The translations under genes were made by a program, and so were the position numbers. A DNA stretch of 59,998 nt from NCBI GenBank assembly GCA_019693395.1, contig JAAMXP010001106.1, positions 1 to 59,998 on the forward strand, read 5' to 3'. This document shows, piece after piece, positions 1 through 9,756 of this stretch; the first letter of the stretch is position 1; the number at the start of each line of letters is the position of its first letter. Below the pieces are notes generated by a model. The model was not told the DNA's origin. It searched no databases and saw only the letters and a list, made by a program, of their open reading frames with translations. Origin of the DNA: Ettlia oleoabundans. Its lineage: Eukaryota > Chlorophyta > Chlorophyceae > Chlamydomonadales.

Positions 1-2484
1 GGAAGGTGCTGCCGGCGGGGGGAAAGGAACCTGAACCCTCCTCGCCCCTGAAGCCCATTTCACGCCCCCGTCTGAACCACAACAAAACTTCTCCCATACC
101 TAGGGGTTGCAGTACACACCCACCTCAGCTGCTGGCAACCGGCCTTCCCCTGGCAGCGCAGCAACGATGGAGCAGCCGGCTGGTGTGGCAAGCTGGTGGG
201 CCCACCTGAACCACAGGCGTACATTGGGGTGCTGCTGCACCAGCTTTCGTGATGCCCGTACACAACTCCCACACCTTTAGGCTTCCCTGATTTGCACCCA
301 CCTGAACCAGAGGCGCACATTGGGATGCTGCTGCACCAGCTCAATGAACTCGTGTGGGTTGCTGCTGTGGTTGAGCCACGCACACCTGCAAACTAGTTGT
401 ACGATGGTGAAACAATCTGGAAGCGAATAACTTGTGATACCTGCAGTGTCCTAGATTGAGACGTTAGGATTACTAAACAACACCAGGCATTGTTCCCCCA
501 CCCCACCCCCACGCATGCAGACATGCACGCCACCACCACCACTACATTACCACTAACACCACCGTCGCTGCACGCACCTGTTCTTCACGTGCACAGTCTG
601 CACAACTTTCAGGCCGCTACCCAGGATGGGGGCATGAGTGAACACCACAACGGGACGTCCAGCGGCAGAGGCCTGCGCCAAGCGGGCCCTGAAGAAAGCA
701 AGCTGCTCCTCGTCCACGTGTACCTCGTGCACGCTCCAGGGGTTGCTGTTGTTTGGAGCGACACGGGAGGGACCGGGCGGTACAGGGCGGTACTAGCGTG
801 TTAGAAGTATGTCACAGTTGCGGCAGATGGTGCAGGCCACAGGCTGCTGCATTGACAGCGGGAGAATAGTCGCAACATGCGCAGCGCCAATCACCAAACA
901 CAAGCAGGCTTTGGAACAACCAAGAACCAAGATTACCAAATGCCAATGCATGGGATGGCAGAGGCACTCACCTGCGGAACCGAACTGTTGACAGGCCGAT
1001 GAAGGTTGCCGGCCCCACATCTGCAGCCCAGTAGTGCTTCTGCCTGAACATCTCCTGCCACGCCGCCAGATTCTCCTCGTCCGTCTCAAACTCATCCCCC
1101 TCAAGGCTGCTTGTCAGCATGAGCACATGTGCGAAAAGGAGGTACATAGGAATGCAGTTGAATGTGCTTATCTGTGACAAGCTCATTCCCCTGATGGAGA
1201 TTGCGGGCAAAGGAAGAGGCAAAAGAAACGTGCGTATGCAAGATAACTGGAGAAGCAGGGAAGGCAGCATTGCAGGAGACTGCATCGAGATTGGTCATCA
1301 GCATGCTACAGGGAAGGCGGTCCTCATATCACCGGCTCTTCCCAAGCAAGGTCTCAACAAAAACGCAGCTGCAACACTCTCCACAGCTGCTTGTTACTCA
1401 CTCGTGGTTGCCCGTGACAAGCCTACAACAACAGGGCAGAAGGGGAGGCAGGACATTGGAGAGGCTCAGCTGGCACAGCAGGCAATTGGTATCACACTAT
1501 CCCAAACAACATTCTAACATAAACATGTAGAGCGTCAAAGACCGCCGCCGTGACAGTGTTGATAGTATCCCTTCTGGTGCAACCGCAGCGCTTGCAGCAA
1601 CCAGATACACCAGCGGACAGCGCGGCAGCATGCGGAGCAGCACAGCCGGTGTTAAGAGCACCAGCACCAGCAGCTGCCTCACGTTGTGGGTACCCCAAAA
1701 CCCGCCAGGTAATCCCTGCCTCGCTGAAAGCAGTCGCGGCTGCCGGGGCGGAACTTGTAGCCACCCAAGTCGCCTGCAAACGTGGGGTGGCAGGTAGTGG
1801 CAGTTGCAAGGGGGGAACCGCGACCAACAGCAGCCACAACATAACATAGGAAACAGGAGGAAGAACGGCAGTCATACCAATGCCAGCAGGCTTCCTGTGT
1901 GCTGACTATGTCTGCAAACACAGCCACACGGCAGCGTACTCAGGTGCAAGTTGTTGAATTCATAAGCTGCACCAGCATCTCACCCAGCTGAACCACCCGT
2001 GGCGCCGCCACCCCTGGCTCGTTGATTGCTGCGATTAGCTGGCGGCGTGCATCCTCAAACAGCTGCATCTGATGGCCTGGCTCCAGGTGCAGATCACCCA
2101 TGATGGCGCATGAAAAGTTAGGGGCATCTCTGCAGGCAGCGGTAGTTGACAGGTAAACAGAGGTGGGTGTTGCTGTGGGCGGCAGCAGGGCGGGGGCTGC
2201 CGCCACTTTGTGCGCACAAAGCGATCCGGCGGAGGGTCGCACCTGTCTTCGAAACCTCGCAGTCCCTCAAAATGCGGGGCAGATTTAGACGGCGCTGCCC
2301 AGGCCCCTGTTGCTTGCACCATTCGCTGTCCTGCCCTGGCGCACGTCGGCCGTCTACCACGCGCAAATAAGGTGATGTATTTTGCTGCTGCCAATTTTGT
2401 GAGCCGGCCAGAAAGCTGAGAGTGCCTGGCCGCCTTGGGCGCGACAAGTTGGCAGAGTGGCTGGGCCAAAGCTGCCCCTGCCAT
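1..2484 (-). CDS. Calcineurin-like metallophosphoesterase, organelle-targeted (3' end off the window)
   Basis: Predicted metal-dependent phosphoesterase; substrate unknown. Reading on the minus strand from ATG 2484, the first exon encodes an 80-residue Ala/Arg/Ser-rich leader that looks like a plastid or mitochondrial transit peptide. Spliced exons then give the ordered motifs of the superfamily: GDLHLEPGHQMQLF, VVQLGDLGGYKF, YLAGFGVPTTLVTGNHDLEG, GRPVVVFTHAPILGSG and VHVKNRCAWLNHS. The central GNHD motif is on a tiny exon of about 21 nt near 1399-1420, bounded by TTGTAG and GTGAGT, and it joins both neighbours in phase. The expected final GHFH motif is not seen and should lie beyond the left edge. 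Layout resembles a conserved plant/algal chloroplast family, from memory only. It is divergent from CFAP299, with about 250 bp between starts. The 3' end also carries a short duplicated exon fragment (see findings). Confidence 0.85.
201..341 (-). repeat. Duplicated exon fragment (about 45 bp, 96-bp spacing)
   Basis: Positions 297-341 hold the exon end encoding LVQQHPNVRLWF with its splice donor. Positions 201-245 repeat it with few mismatches, again encoding LVQQHPNVRLWF followed by GTGGG. The copy lies downstream in the transcript, in what should be the next intron. Confidence 0.8.
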
Positions 2485-2735
2485 CCTCCAGCTACAGAGC
2501 CTCAGCAGAGTGCGAACACCTCACTGATCACCATGATCGGGTGCTTCATCTCTTGCATTCTGCCAGCGGGGTGGACAACGTGGAATAGCACCGCCACAGC
2601 AGGGTCACATGCCGCAAGTGGGAAGGTGTAACTTTGACACGACCGACCGCCTCTGAATACTGAATACAATCAGACACCACAAGGAGGGCCCGGGTTTTGA
2701 GAGACTGGCGCGCTGACCAACTCCGACACTCGACA

Positions 2736-4646
2736 ATGAGCAAATTTGAGAGCGCAGACCAACTGCTGAGCACTGGGGAAGTCATAGAAAAGTTCGCCAG
2801 GTACTCAAGCTGTTACAACCGACACCCACCACCCTCCGCCCCGCCTGTGCCGCTGCCCGCCAGCCCACTCGCTGCTGCCACTTGGAAATGCCAATCGCCC
2901 TGCCCTGCTGGACTCCCGGCGTTGCAGCTATGAGGAATACCTGTCCAGCTTCATCACTGAGGCAGATTTAAAGTACCTGCCAGATGTTGCCACAGCACGA
3001 CGGGTCGTAGAGCTGGGGTGAGGGTCACCTTCACCACGCTGCAACGGACGCAGGACAGCACATTTGCTGCCACCATGTGCTGCTTGACAACGTGACGGCC
3101 TCTGCAATGCTGACTTTCTTGCTACTATCAGCAGCCGAAGGCCTCGCACATCCTGTGCGAGAGGCGCCTCGCGTACACCAAGAGCCGGGAACACGAGGAA
3201 CGAGTTTGTGAGCCAGAGCTTCATGGGCCTTTCCGTGCTTACTGCAGGTACTTGCATGGCAAGGGAGAGGTGCTGCGGAGGGAGGAGTTTGAGGCCAGCA
3301 AGGCGGCACTGGCAGCATATAGAGACGAGCTGGCCAATCCAAAACCCAAGCGCTTGCTTAGCGCCGGCATGTGTGTGGCAGCATCGTGGGTTGATCAATG
3401 TAATGGCAGTCAACACACTGGTTGAATCAGCTGTTTTGTGCTTGCTGCTGGCTTGCTTGCTGGCTGGCTGTGCAGCCAGCCTGACTACCTGCCCGTTGCG
3501 TATTATGTCTGGCAGGGCATGCAACAACTGGTTGACACCTCCCGCACTTGCAGTGATTTGTCGCGGCATCCACTTCTGCATGCGCTGGCAGAGCGAGAGC
3601 TGCCAGTGCGACGGGGCATGCTGGCCACCATCGTTTTCCTGCGGGGCAGAAATGCGCGGGGGCAGGTGGGACTGCAATGAAGGGGCTGCACTTGTGGGTG
3701 CAGTCATAGCCTGGCAGCCGTAAAGTCGCGGCCCTGCTGCCTGAACAGTTCAAGGTCCGCTTCACATCAGCAAATGCACACTTTCACCCCGGTAGTACCA
3801 ACCAATCTGCTCAAACTGGCACTGCGAATGGTTCTGCAAACGCTGGCCTGCCCGGCCCTGCCACAGGAGGTGAGCGGCTACATAGACCTTGCCCAGCGGC
3901 TAGCTAGTGACGAGACGGGCATGGCTGCTGTGTTTGCATTGAAGGCCCGCCTGCTGCCGCAGCCCACAGATTTATCATTCTTTAACTGGACCTCAAACCG
4001 CCTAGACAGCTGCAGCAGTCCGAATTTTGAGGTGAGGTGATTATGAGGAGGCGAGGGTGGTTTGCATCAGGCCAGAATTGCCAGCTAGAATGGATGAGGC
4101 GGGGGCGCAGCGTTGCGCCTCACAGCCTCGATATTGAGCAGGGCTAGTTGCTGCACAGCTGTGGCACCTCACATGCACTTGATTGCCTGGCCTTCAAAGC
4201 AGAGTGGAGACAGCTGTCAGGTGTGGCATAAGGACAGCATTGCATGCTTGCTGCTGCTGCAGGTGGCTGTAGACACCGAGGTTGGCCTGGCCTTCAAGAA
4301 TCGGCGCGACCGCAAGGTGCGTTTCTTGCTGCAGGCTGTGGCAGCCTACCCAAGGCCCAAGGTGCAGGGGTGGCATTCACCAATTAAACAGAGATGTATG
4401 CAGCATCACTTGCAGACTGGCCCCTACACCTGCTGCCTTCCCTCAACCCGACCTTCCCATGCACAGCTCCTGAGCAACCCTGGCACCTGACCTGCCCCCT
4501 TGTGCCAATCCCTGCGTTCTATACAGGTCGTTATTGTGGACCCATATGCACCCTCGCCCGGTGAGTACACCACCCGCATCGAGCTGCAGGCAGATGAGTA
4601 TGAGCAGGCAGTCATCTTTGATCATGTCATTGGGCGGCGGACGTGA
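2736..4646 (+). CDS. CFAP299: Cilia- and flagella-associated protein 299
   Basis: Homologue of animal CFAP299 (formerly C4orf22), a ciliary protein. Seven exons can be read in phase: 2736-2800, 2928-3017, 3248-3370, 3554-3665, 3867-4031, 4263-4315 and 4527-4646. The protein is about 230 residues, close to the family length. Diagnostic segments in order are SYEEYLSSFITEADLKYL, ARRVVELGYLHGKGEVLRRE, LLSAGIDLSRHPLLHALAE, ATIVFLRGRNARGQ, EVSGYIDLAQRL, LPQPTDLSFFNW, AFKNRRDRKV and the C-terminal EYEQAVIFDHVIGRRT. These match the human protein segment by segment, from memory. Start choice: the first ATG (2736) opens MSKFESADQLL and splices cleanly into the conserved core; the open frame upstream offers only TTG. 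It is head to head with the metallophosphoesterase. Its presence implies a flagellated stage or a retained ciliary gene set. Confidence 0.93.
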
Positions 4647-4914
4647 CGGAGCCTGGCGCTGTACTGTTGACTGACTACTTTACTGATGCTAGGAAAAGAG
4701 AGCTTGTTCGAGCGCTTGCCTCATGCGTGGCAAGGAATTGGTTGTATGTGACCATTTTCATCACTAGAGGCTAGCACGTTGTGGCTGGGAGGAGCAAGTA
4801 TGTGCAGCAAAGCAAAAGGGAAGATTTGGAGGCCAAGCATGAAGCATCAGAAAGCCACTCGCATACAAGCACATGCGCTGTGTATGGCATGGGAAGAAAG
4901 ATAATTAAGCAGGG

Positions 4915-6440
4915 TCAGCAGGCGCTCCCAAAAGTTTGCTGCTCATTGCGCTTGCGCAGCAAGCGGCATGCAAGTTTGTGTGCCCGCCAGTCGGCACGGC
5001 TGCATGCCTCACTGCAGTAGCGAACCGCACCACAGCCGCCGCAACGCCGCCCCTTCAGCAACGCCTCGCTGGCGCCTGCCAGGTTGGTGCAGCGCGGATT
5101 TGCACAGCTGCGCACGGCTAGGGCTTGGGCCCGCCGCACTGCCACCTCAGCGTCTGAAGGAGGCGTTGGTGAAGCTGGCGGCTGGTCCGGGCTGGAGCTT
5201 TCTGCCTTCTCTTTGATGGCGGCTGCCAGCTGTCCAGCAAAGTCTTCCGGCAGACTGCCTAGATCCCCTGGTTGCTGAAGGCAAGGTTCGCTTTGCACAG
5301 CCAACTTGTTGAGAAGACGAAGCAGTTGTCGGTGATCAGCCACGTAAGGAAGCAGCTGTGGGCAGGCCACTAAGCTTTGATGCAGCAGCGACATTCCGGT
5401 GTTGGCGCAGTCAGGCGTAGCCTGCACGGCAAAGTGTCGTGCTGTGATCACTACGCTGGGGTTGAAGGCTCACCAACCCTTGCCTTCTGTCCGTCACACC
5501 CACGCATCTATAGCGTTGCCACATGCCTTGACAACCCCCTCTCTACCCTCGCCTCTACCCTGCCCTACCCAGCAGGGTGGCAATGCAACAATACATTGTA
5601 CAACAGCTTCATATATCAGCCAGGCTGTGCAAACACAACTGCCCCTGAACCGCCCACAGCTACAGAGACTCACCAGTGCAGCGGCTGCTACATCAACTAG
5701 CTCGCTGGCCCATCTACTATCCTCAGCAAGGAGCAGTGAAACTTAGCAAGGCATTTGGCAGATGCTCGTCAGCATTGTCAATTGATACAACAAAGGCTCC
5801 TCGGCCAACTGTTTAGGTTGAGTGGCATGCGCTGCCCAATAGTCCATGTAGCAGAAAGCCATGCAATCAAGTCTTCTGCAAGAGTGCAAGCAGAACAGAA
5901 TGTCAAGACAGCTAGGCAGGGTTGTCTCGGAGCGCTTCGAGCAATGCCTAGTTGCAAGAGGATGCTTGTTTGACCATGATGCATGCCTATTTGGAAACAG
6001 CGACCACAGGTTCAAACAATGCCGCCCACCTGTCAATATCCACATTGCGGGAAGGCTGCACAGGTTCTAACGTGCGTCCCAGCGCTACGCTGTAGGTAAT
6101 GCGGCACACGACATCACTGCCTGGTATTTGGCACAAAGCTGGCGCTGTGCTGCCCATGCTGTCTCCATGTGCCCATTGATAGTTGTATGCTGTCATGGCC
6201 GTGTGGAATCCTGACAGCTTCGAGCAAGTGGGTTGCTATGGGCCAAAACGCACAGCTCTCTGGCAGCCTCGTTGCAAGCGCGTGCCAGCACCATAAGGCT
6301 TGATTGCTGGCCGTCAGGTTCCAACCCAATAGCAGCTGCCACAAGGGCCAGTGACTCGCTGGTGCCGGATGTCCGCATGCTGCGGGCAGCTGTGACAGTA
6401 TTGAGGCAATCCGCAGCAGCGCTTCTGCTGCTGCTGCTGC
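4915..6440 (-). CDS. MYND-type zinc-finger protein
   Basis: The last exon (about 4915-5445) ends in a MYND finger, a zinc-binding protein-protein interaction module. Its ligands read C-NPR-C, then C-GG-C, YCSEAC, and W-RAH-KLAC, followed by a short tail ending QQTFGSAC. Upstream in the same exon is a helical region (SLVACPQLLPYVADHRQLL) that precedes the finger in many algal MYND proteins. Upstream exons are less certain: DVVCRITYSVALGRTLEP with RNVDID (about 6020-6120), and an Ala-rich segment with TAARSMRTSGTSESLALV and MVLARACNEAARELCVLA (about 6200-6440). These are typical of the large algal families that pair a degenerate armadillo-like region with a C-terminal MYND finger. No convincing start codon was found, so the 5' boundary is approximate. 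It converges on CFAP299. Confidence 0.7.
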
Positions 6441-6973
6441 ACATGCTGCACCAGTGGAGCACGGCACAACTACAGCAAGGACTGTTGACAGCGCATGGAA
6501 TGCGTGCCCCCAATACAGCAGCAGTTAGTAAAACTTCAACGCCCACTCGCCCATAGCTTCTCCCCCAATGGTCGTGCTAACTGCGCTGGCATGCTGGGCC
6601 TGCCAGGTGCAGCGGCAGCTACCAGCTCACACATCAGCACCGCCACGTATGGAGTTGATACACAGAGCAGCAACTTAACATATAGGTAACATATAGGTGG
6701 GTTTATTATAACTGAATATTTCCAATGCGTCAATGAAGCTGGGATTTTGGTATCGGCATGTGGCAGCACAAACTCGGGGCTGCAATAAGATTGCATGCAC
6801 CACATACTGTTGGGCCAAGCAGAGTGGTGCAACAGGACGGAAAATAGAAGGGTTGAGGCCAAACAGTGCGCCACAAGAAAGGCAGTGGCTTGTATGCACC
6901 TGCGGGGTAGATATTAAGGAAGAAGGTAACGCCAGCTCATTGATCACACCCGCAGGCAGGCTGGTGCACACAT
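6441..6973. other. Stretch with no supported gene
   Basis: Between the approximate 5' limit of the MYND gene and its decayed copy. It contains CTG/CTT-rich runs near 6420-6450 that may still be coding, and mildly AT-rich sequence near 6680-6760. I see no gene-like exon chain on either strand. Confidence 0.5.
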
Positions 6974-7163
6974 ACCTTGCAAAGCAAGCGGCAGGAATGC
7001 TTGCGTGCCCGCCAATAAGCGCGGCTGCATGCCTTACCACAGAAGCACGCCGCGCTGTACCTACTGCAATGCCGCCCCCTCAGCACCGCCTCGCTGGCGC
7101 CTGCCAAGTTGGCACATCACGGGTTTAGAAAGGTGCACAGACCAAAGGCCTGGGCACGCCGCA
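6974..7163 (-). pseudogene. Decayed MYND zinc-finger copy
   Basis: Read on the minus strand this is a clear copy of the MYND exon of the neighbouring gene. The order RRAQA, NP, CANLAGASEA, LRGR, ACSRAYWRARK and SCRLLCK matches the intact RRAQA, NPRCTNLAGASEA, LKGRR, ACSRADWRAHK and ACRLLRK. It is broken: the codon after NP is TGA, the second Cys of the CGGC pair has become Tyr (CSRY), and surrounding residues have drifted. The intact parent is about 2 kb away in the same orientation, so tandem duplication followed by decay is the simplest reading. Confidence 0.85.
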
Positions 7164-7383
7164 AACGCCAGCTCAGCAGTGGAAAGCAGCTGGGGCGAAC
7201 CCAAGCAGCATGCAGCATGATGGACATGCACCTGGAGTGCGATGCCGGGCTAAGATCTGCGCCATTTGACAGCTGTTCTCAAGCTGTCAATATATGAAAC
7301 CCAAAGTTGAAGGCACCGAGCCCAAGTCAGTAGTCCGACAGAAAGCAATGTGCAAAATTTGGCAGAGTAGCAACTGGAGCAGG
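7164..7383. other. Spacer between MYND relic and ankyrin gene
   Basis: About 220 bp. Contains a small palindromic run around 7269-7290 (GACAGCTGTTC and CAAGCTGTCAA), and otherwise no recognisable feature. It should hold the 3' UTR of the ankyrin gene. Confidence 0.4.
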
Positions 7384-9149
7384 TCAGTCCTCGTCCTCAA
7401 AACTCTCCTCCTCATAGTTCAGAGCCACCCGAGGCTTCTTAGTAGCTGGCTGCACAGCAGGCTGTGCCTCTGCCGCCGTGTCGCCTGCCCCGTTCTGCTC
7501 CTTCCCTTGCTGCCGCCCCTGTTCCTCCTCCTTCTCGGCCTCCTCCTGCTCCTGCTGCTCCCGGGCCAGGCGGGCTGCCACCTCAGGCGGTAGCTCAGCG
7601 CCAATTACCGGGGCAGCACCCGCAACCTCTTCTTCTTCTTGCTGCTCCTCCTGCTGCTCCTGCATTGCTGCTGCGGCTGCTGGCCCTGCTCCACGCTGCT
7701 GCTGCTGCCGGTGCTGTTGGGTACCAGCATCAGGGTAATCCTCACCCTCCTCACGAGGCCGCCGCACGTTGCGCTGCTTTTTTTGCTCCTGCTTGGCAGC
7801 ATCCACAGCATCTGCAAACAGGGAACAACGAGCAGTGAATAAGCACTGTCGATTTCACTGTCAACTTGTGGCCGCACGCAGGCACGGCACGTCGAGTTTT
7901 TAAACCACCACGCCAATCGGCTGGCAACATTCCATCAACCTCAGCATCATCATCACCGTGAGAAGCAGCAACGGCAGAATCCTGTACAGCTACATGAAAG
8001 GCCAGAGATCCTTGTGCCAGCACAGCCAGACTCACTTCCAGCTGTGGTGCTGTCTCGCTGCTCCTGTGCCACCAGCAGCAGCTGCTTGAGCTCCGGGTCT
8101 TTGCACACATCAGCAGCTGTCTGGCCGCGGCGGTCGGTAGAAGATGGGTCTGCCTTGCGCTCCAGCAGGAGCTCAACAGCTTCCTTGTGGCCTGCACATG
8201 CATATGCAGGAGTAGGACAATATTGCAGTGGTGCTTCTACTGGATGCCTGTAATGTGGGAAAGAAAGATACAGCAGCATAAGCGCAGCGACATGTGCGGC
8301 TTGGTGGCGGCAATCAATAGCTGTCGACCATAGCTAGCTAACGGCACTTGCACCTTGCTTAGCAGCCAGCATGAGCGCGTTGGTGCCATTCCGCATCTTG
8401 GCATTGACTTTCAGGCCTGCAAGTGAGTAAGAAAGTTCTGGGCTGTGACAGACGCGTCTTGACTTGGCATGTGACTGAGCCCGAGCGCAAGCAAACAGTA
8501 CCGCGGAAAAAGGGACCAGTACGGATGTCTACCGCCCTAAATGGCATGCAGCACGATGAGCACACCTCCAAGTGTGTGAAGAAGCGCAACTGGAAGGCGT
8601 TGAAGATCGCAAGCACCAGCTGCCACCTAGGCTGGTCCTACACTAGCACCAGCCGCCCCACCTGAGTTCAGTAGCCAGCGCAGTACCTCTGTGTGCCCCT
8701 TGACTGCCGCAAAGTGCAGGGCATTCATGTCATCCTGAGCCGAGGCTGTGGGAGATGCACCCGCTGCCAGCAGCGCCTTTACACAGTCCACATGGCCCGC
8801 CCATGCCGCCAGGTGCAGCGCAGTGCGTCGCTGCAAGAAGTAGAAAAAGGCGGTGCACATGAGCAGACCAAGGCGACGGTGCGATCCTCACAGAACCTAA
8901 TGAACTGGACTCGACCTTATCATGTAGGTTCGCACAGTGTGCATAGAATGCACACAACAACCCCGCAAACTGCAACTCTTAGTTGTTCAACACTAAAGTG
9001 AGGCAGCTGACAGCCAGCGGGTGCTCCACATCACTGCGCTTGCCGCTCACCTGGTTGTCACGCAGTTCCAGGTTAGCGCCCTCCCCGATCAGGGCAGTCA
9101 AGGCTGTGAGATCGCCATTGCGAGCAGCGTTGTGCAGCGGGAAGGACAT
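7384..9149 (-). CDS. Ankyrin-repeat protein with acidic/Gln-rich tail
   Basis: Start ATG 9149 opens MSFPLHNAARNGDLTALTAL, a typical first ankyrin repeat at the extreme N terminus. Spliced exons give further repeats: RRTALHLAAWAGHVDCVKAL, DMNALHFAAVKGHTEVLRWL, VNAKMRNGTNALMLAAKQGG and HKEAVELLLERKADP, then GQTAADVCKDPELKQLL. That makes four to five repeats, a small interaction domain. The tail is Lys/Arg- then Gln/Glu-rich (KQEQKKQRNVRRPREEGEDY, EEEQGRQQGKEQ), with KKPRVALNYEEESFEDED at the C terminus. A nuclear or nucleolar scaffold would fit the basic patches, but this is inference. Joins checked in phase include DNQ to RRTAL, LNSG to LKVNA, and KQG to HKEAV. It is divergent from dihydroorotate dehydrogenase. 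Confidence 0.85.
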
Positions 9150-9756
9150 GTAGCAAGATGAGGAGCCACACAGGACAGGACAGAGCGGCAGCAGCGGCAA
9201 GCGGCGGGAGCAGTGGTGCTTGTGGGCGTGCGTTTTGGGTCAACCACTTGGGTCAACCGCGCCGAACCAAGTGTCGAGCGTCTGATCAGCGGATTACAGG
9301 GCTGACACGGCGCTTCTTGGAGGAGGGACAAGTTTGTAGTTGTATCGGCAGGGCAACAATGACAAGGCAAGGCGCCGTAACAATGACGCAACTCTCCGGG
9401 GGTGACACACAATAGTGATACATACCGATTGCACCTGTTTATAGAAACTTGGTCCAAAAGAAAGGGGCGGAACTGTGAACTGCATTAGGCACCAGAACAG
9501 CCTGCATGCGTTGCTTGTAGTGATCGATTGGAATTTATATTAGTTCAGCACGCTGTGAGGTGTTCGAGGCATCTGCAACGGCGACGTTGCGCACCATGCT
9601 GGCAAGTGGCAGTTTTTCAGCCCTGTCAGGCCCACACGCTGCCGCACGGTGACCCCAACCGCCCACCTATGCTGCGGAGTGCTGTCGTTTGCTTGCCACC
9701 ATACAGCCGCCGTCCCTGCCTCACCGCAACCGCTGCCACTGCCGTGTTTATTGCAG
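9150..9756. other. Divergent upstream region between ankyrin and DHODH genes
   Basis: Shared upstream region and 5' leader or first exon of dihydroorotate dehydrogenase. It holds a direct repeat at 9235-9259, and candidate first ATGs at 9595 and 9670. Neither splices in phase by an obvious route to the first secure DHODH exon, so the true 5' end of that gene is unresolved. Confidence 0.5.
9235..9259. promoter_or_regulatory. Direct repeat TTGGGTCAACC x2 (W-box-like)
   Basis: The 11-mer TTGGGTCAACC occurs at 9235-9245 and again at 9249-9259, identical and 14 bp apart. On the minus strand each reads GGTTGACCCAA and contains TTGACC, the core bound by plant WRKY factors. It lies 86 bp upstream of the ankyrin start and in the shared divergent region. 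The function is inference. Confidence 0.4.

Noticed and set aside
7464..7838. Long plus-strand open frames over the ankyrin gene tail
   Set aside because: They are antisense of the Gln/Glu-rich C terminus (CTG/CTC runs) and have no independent support.
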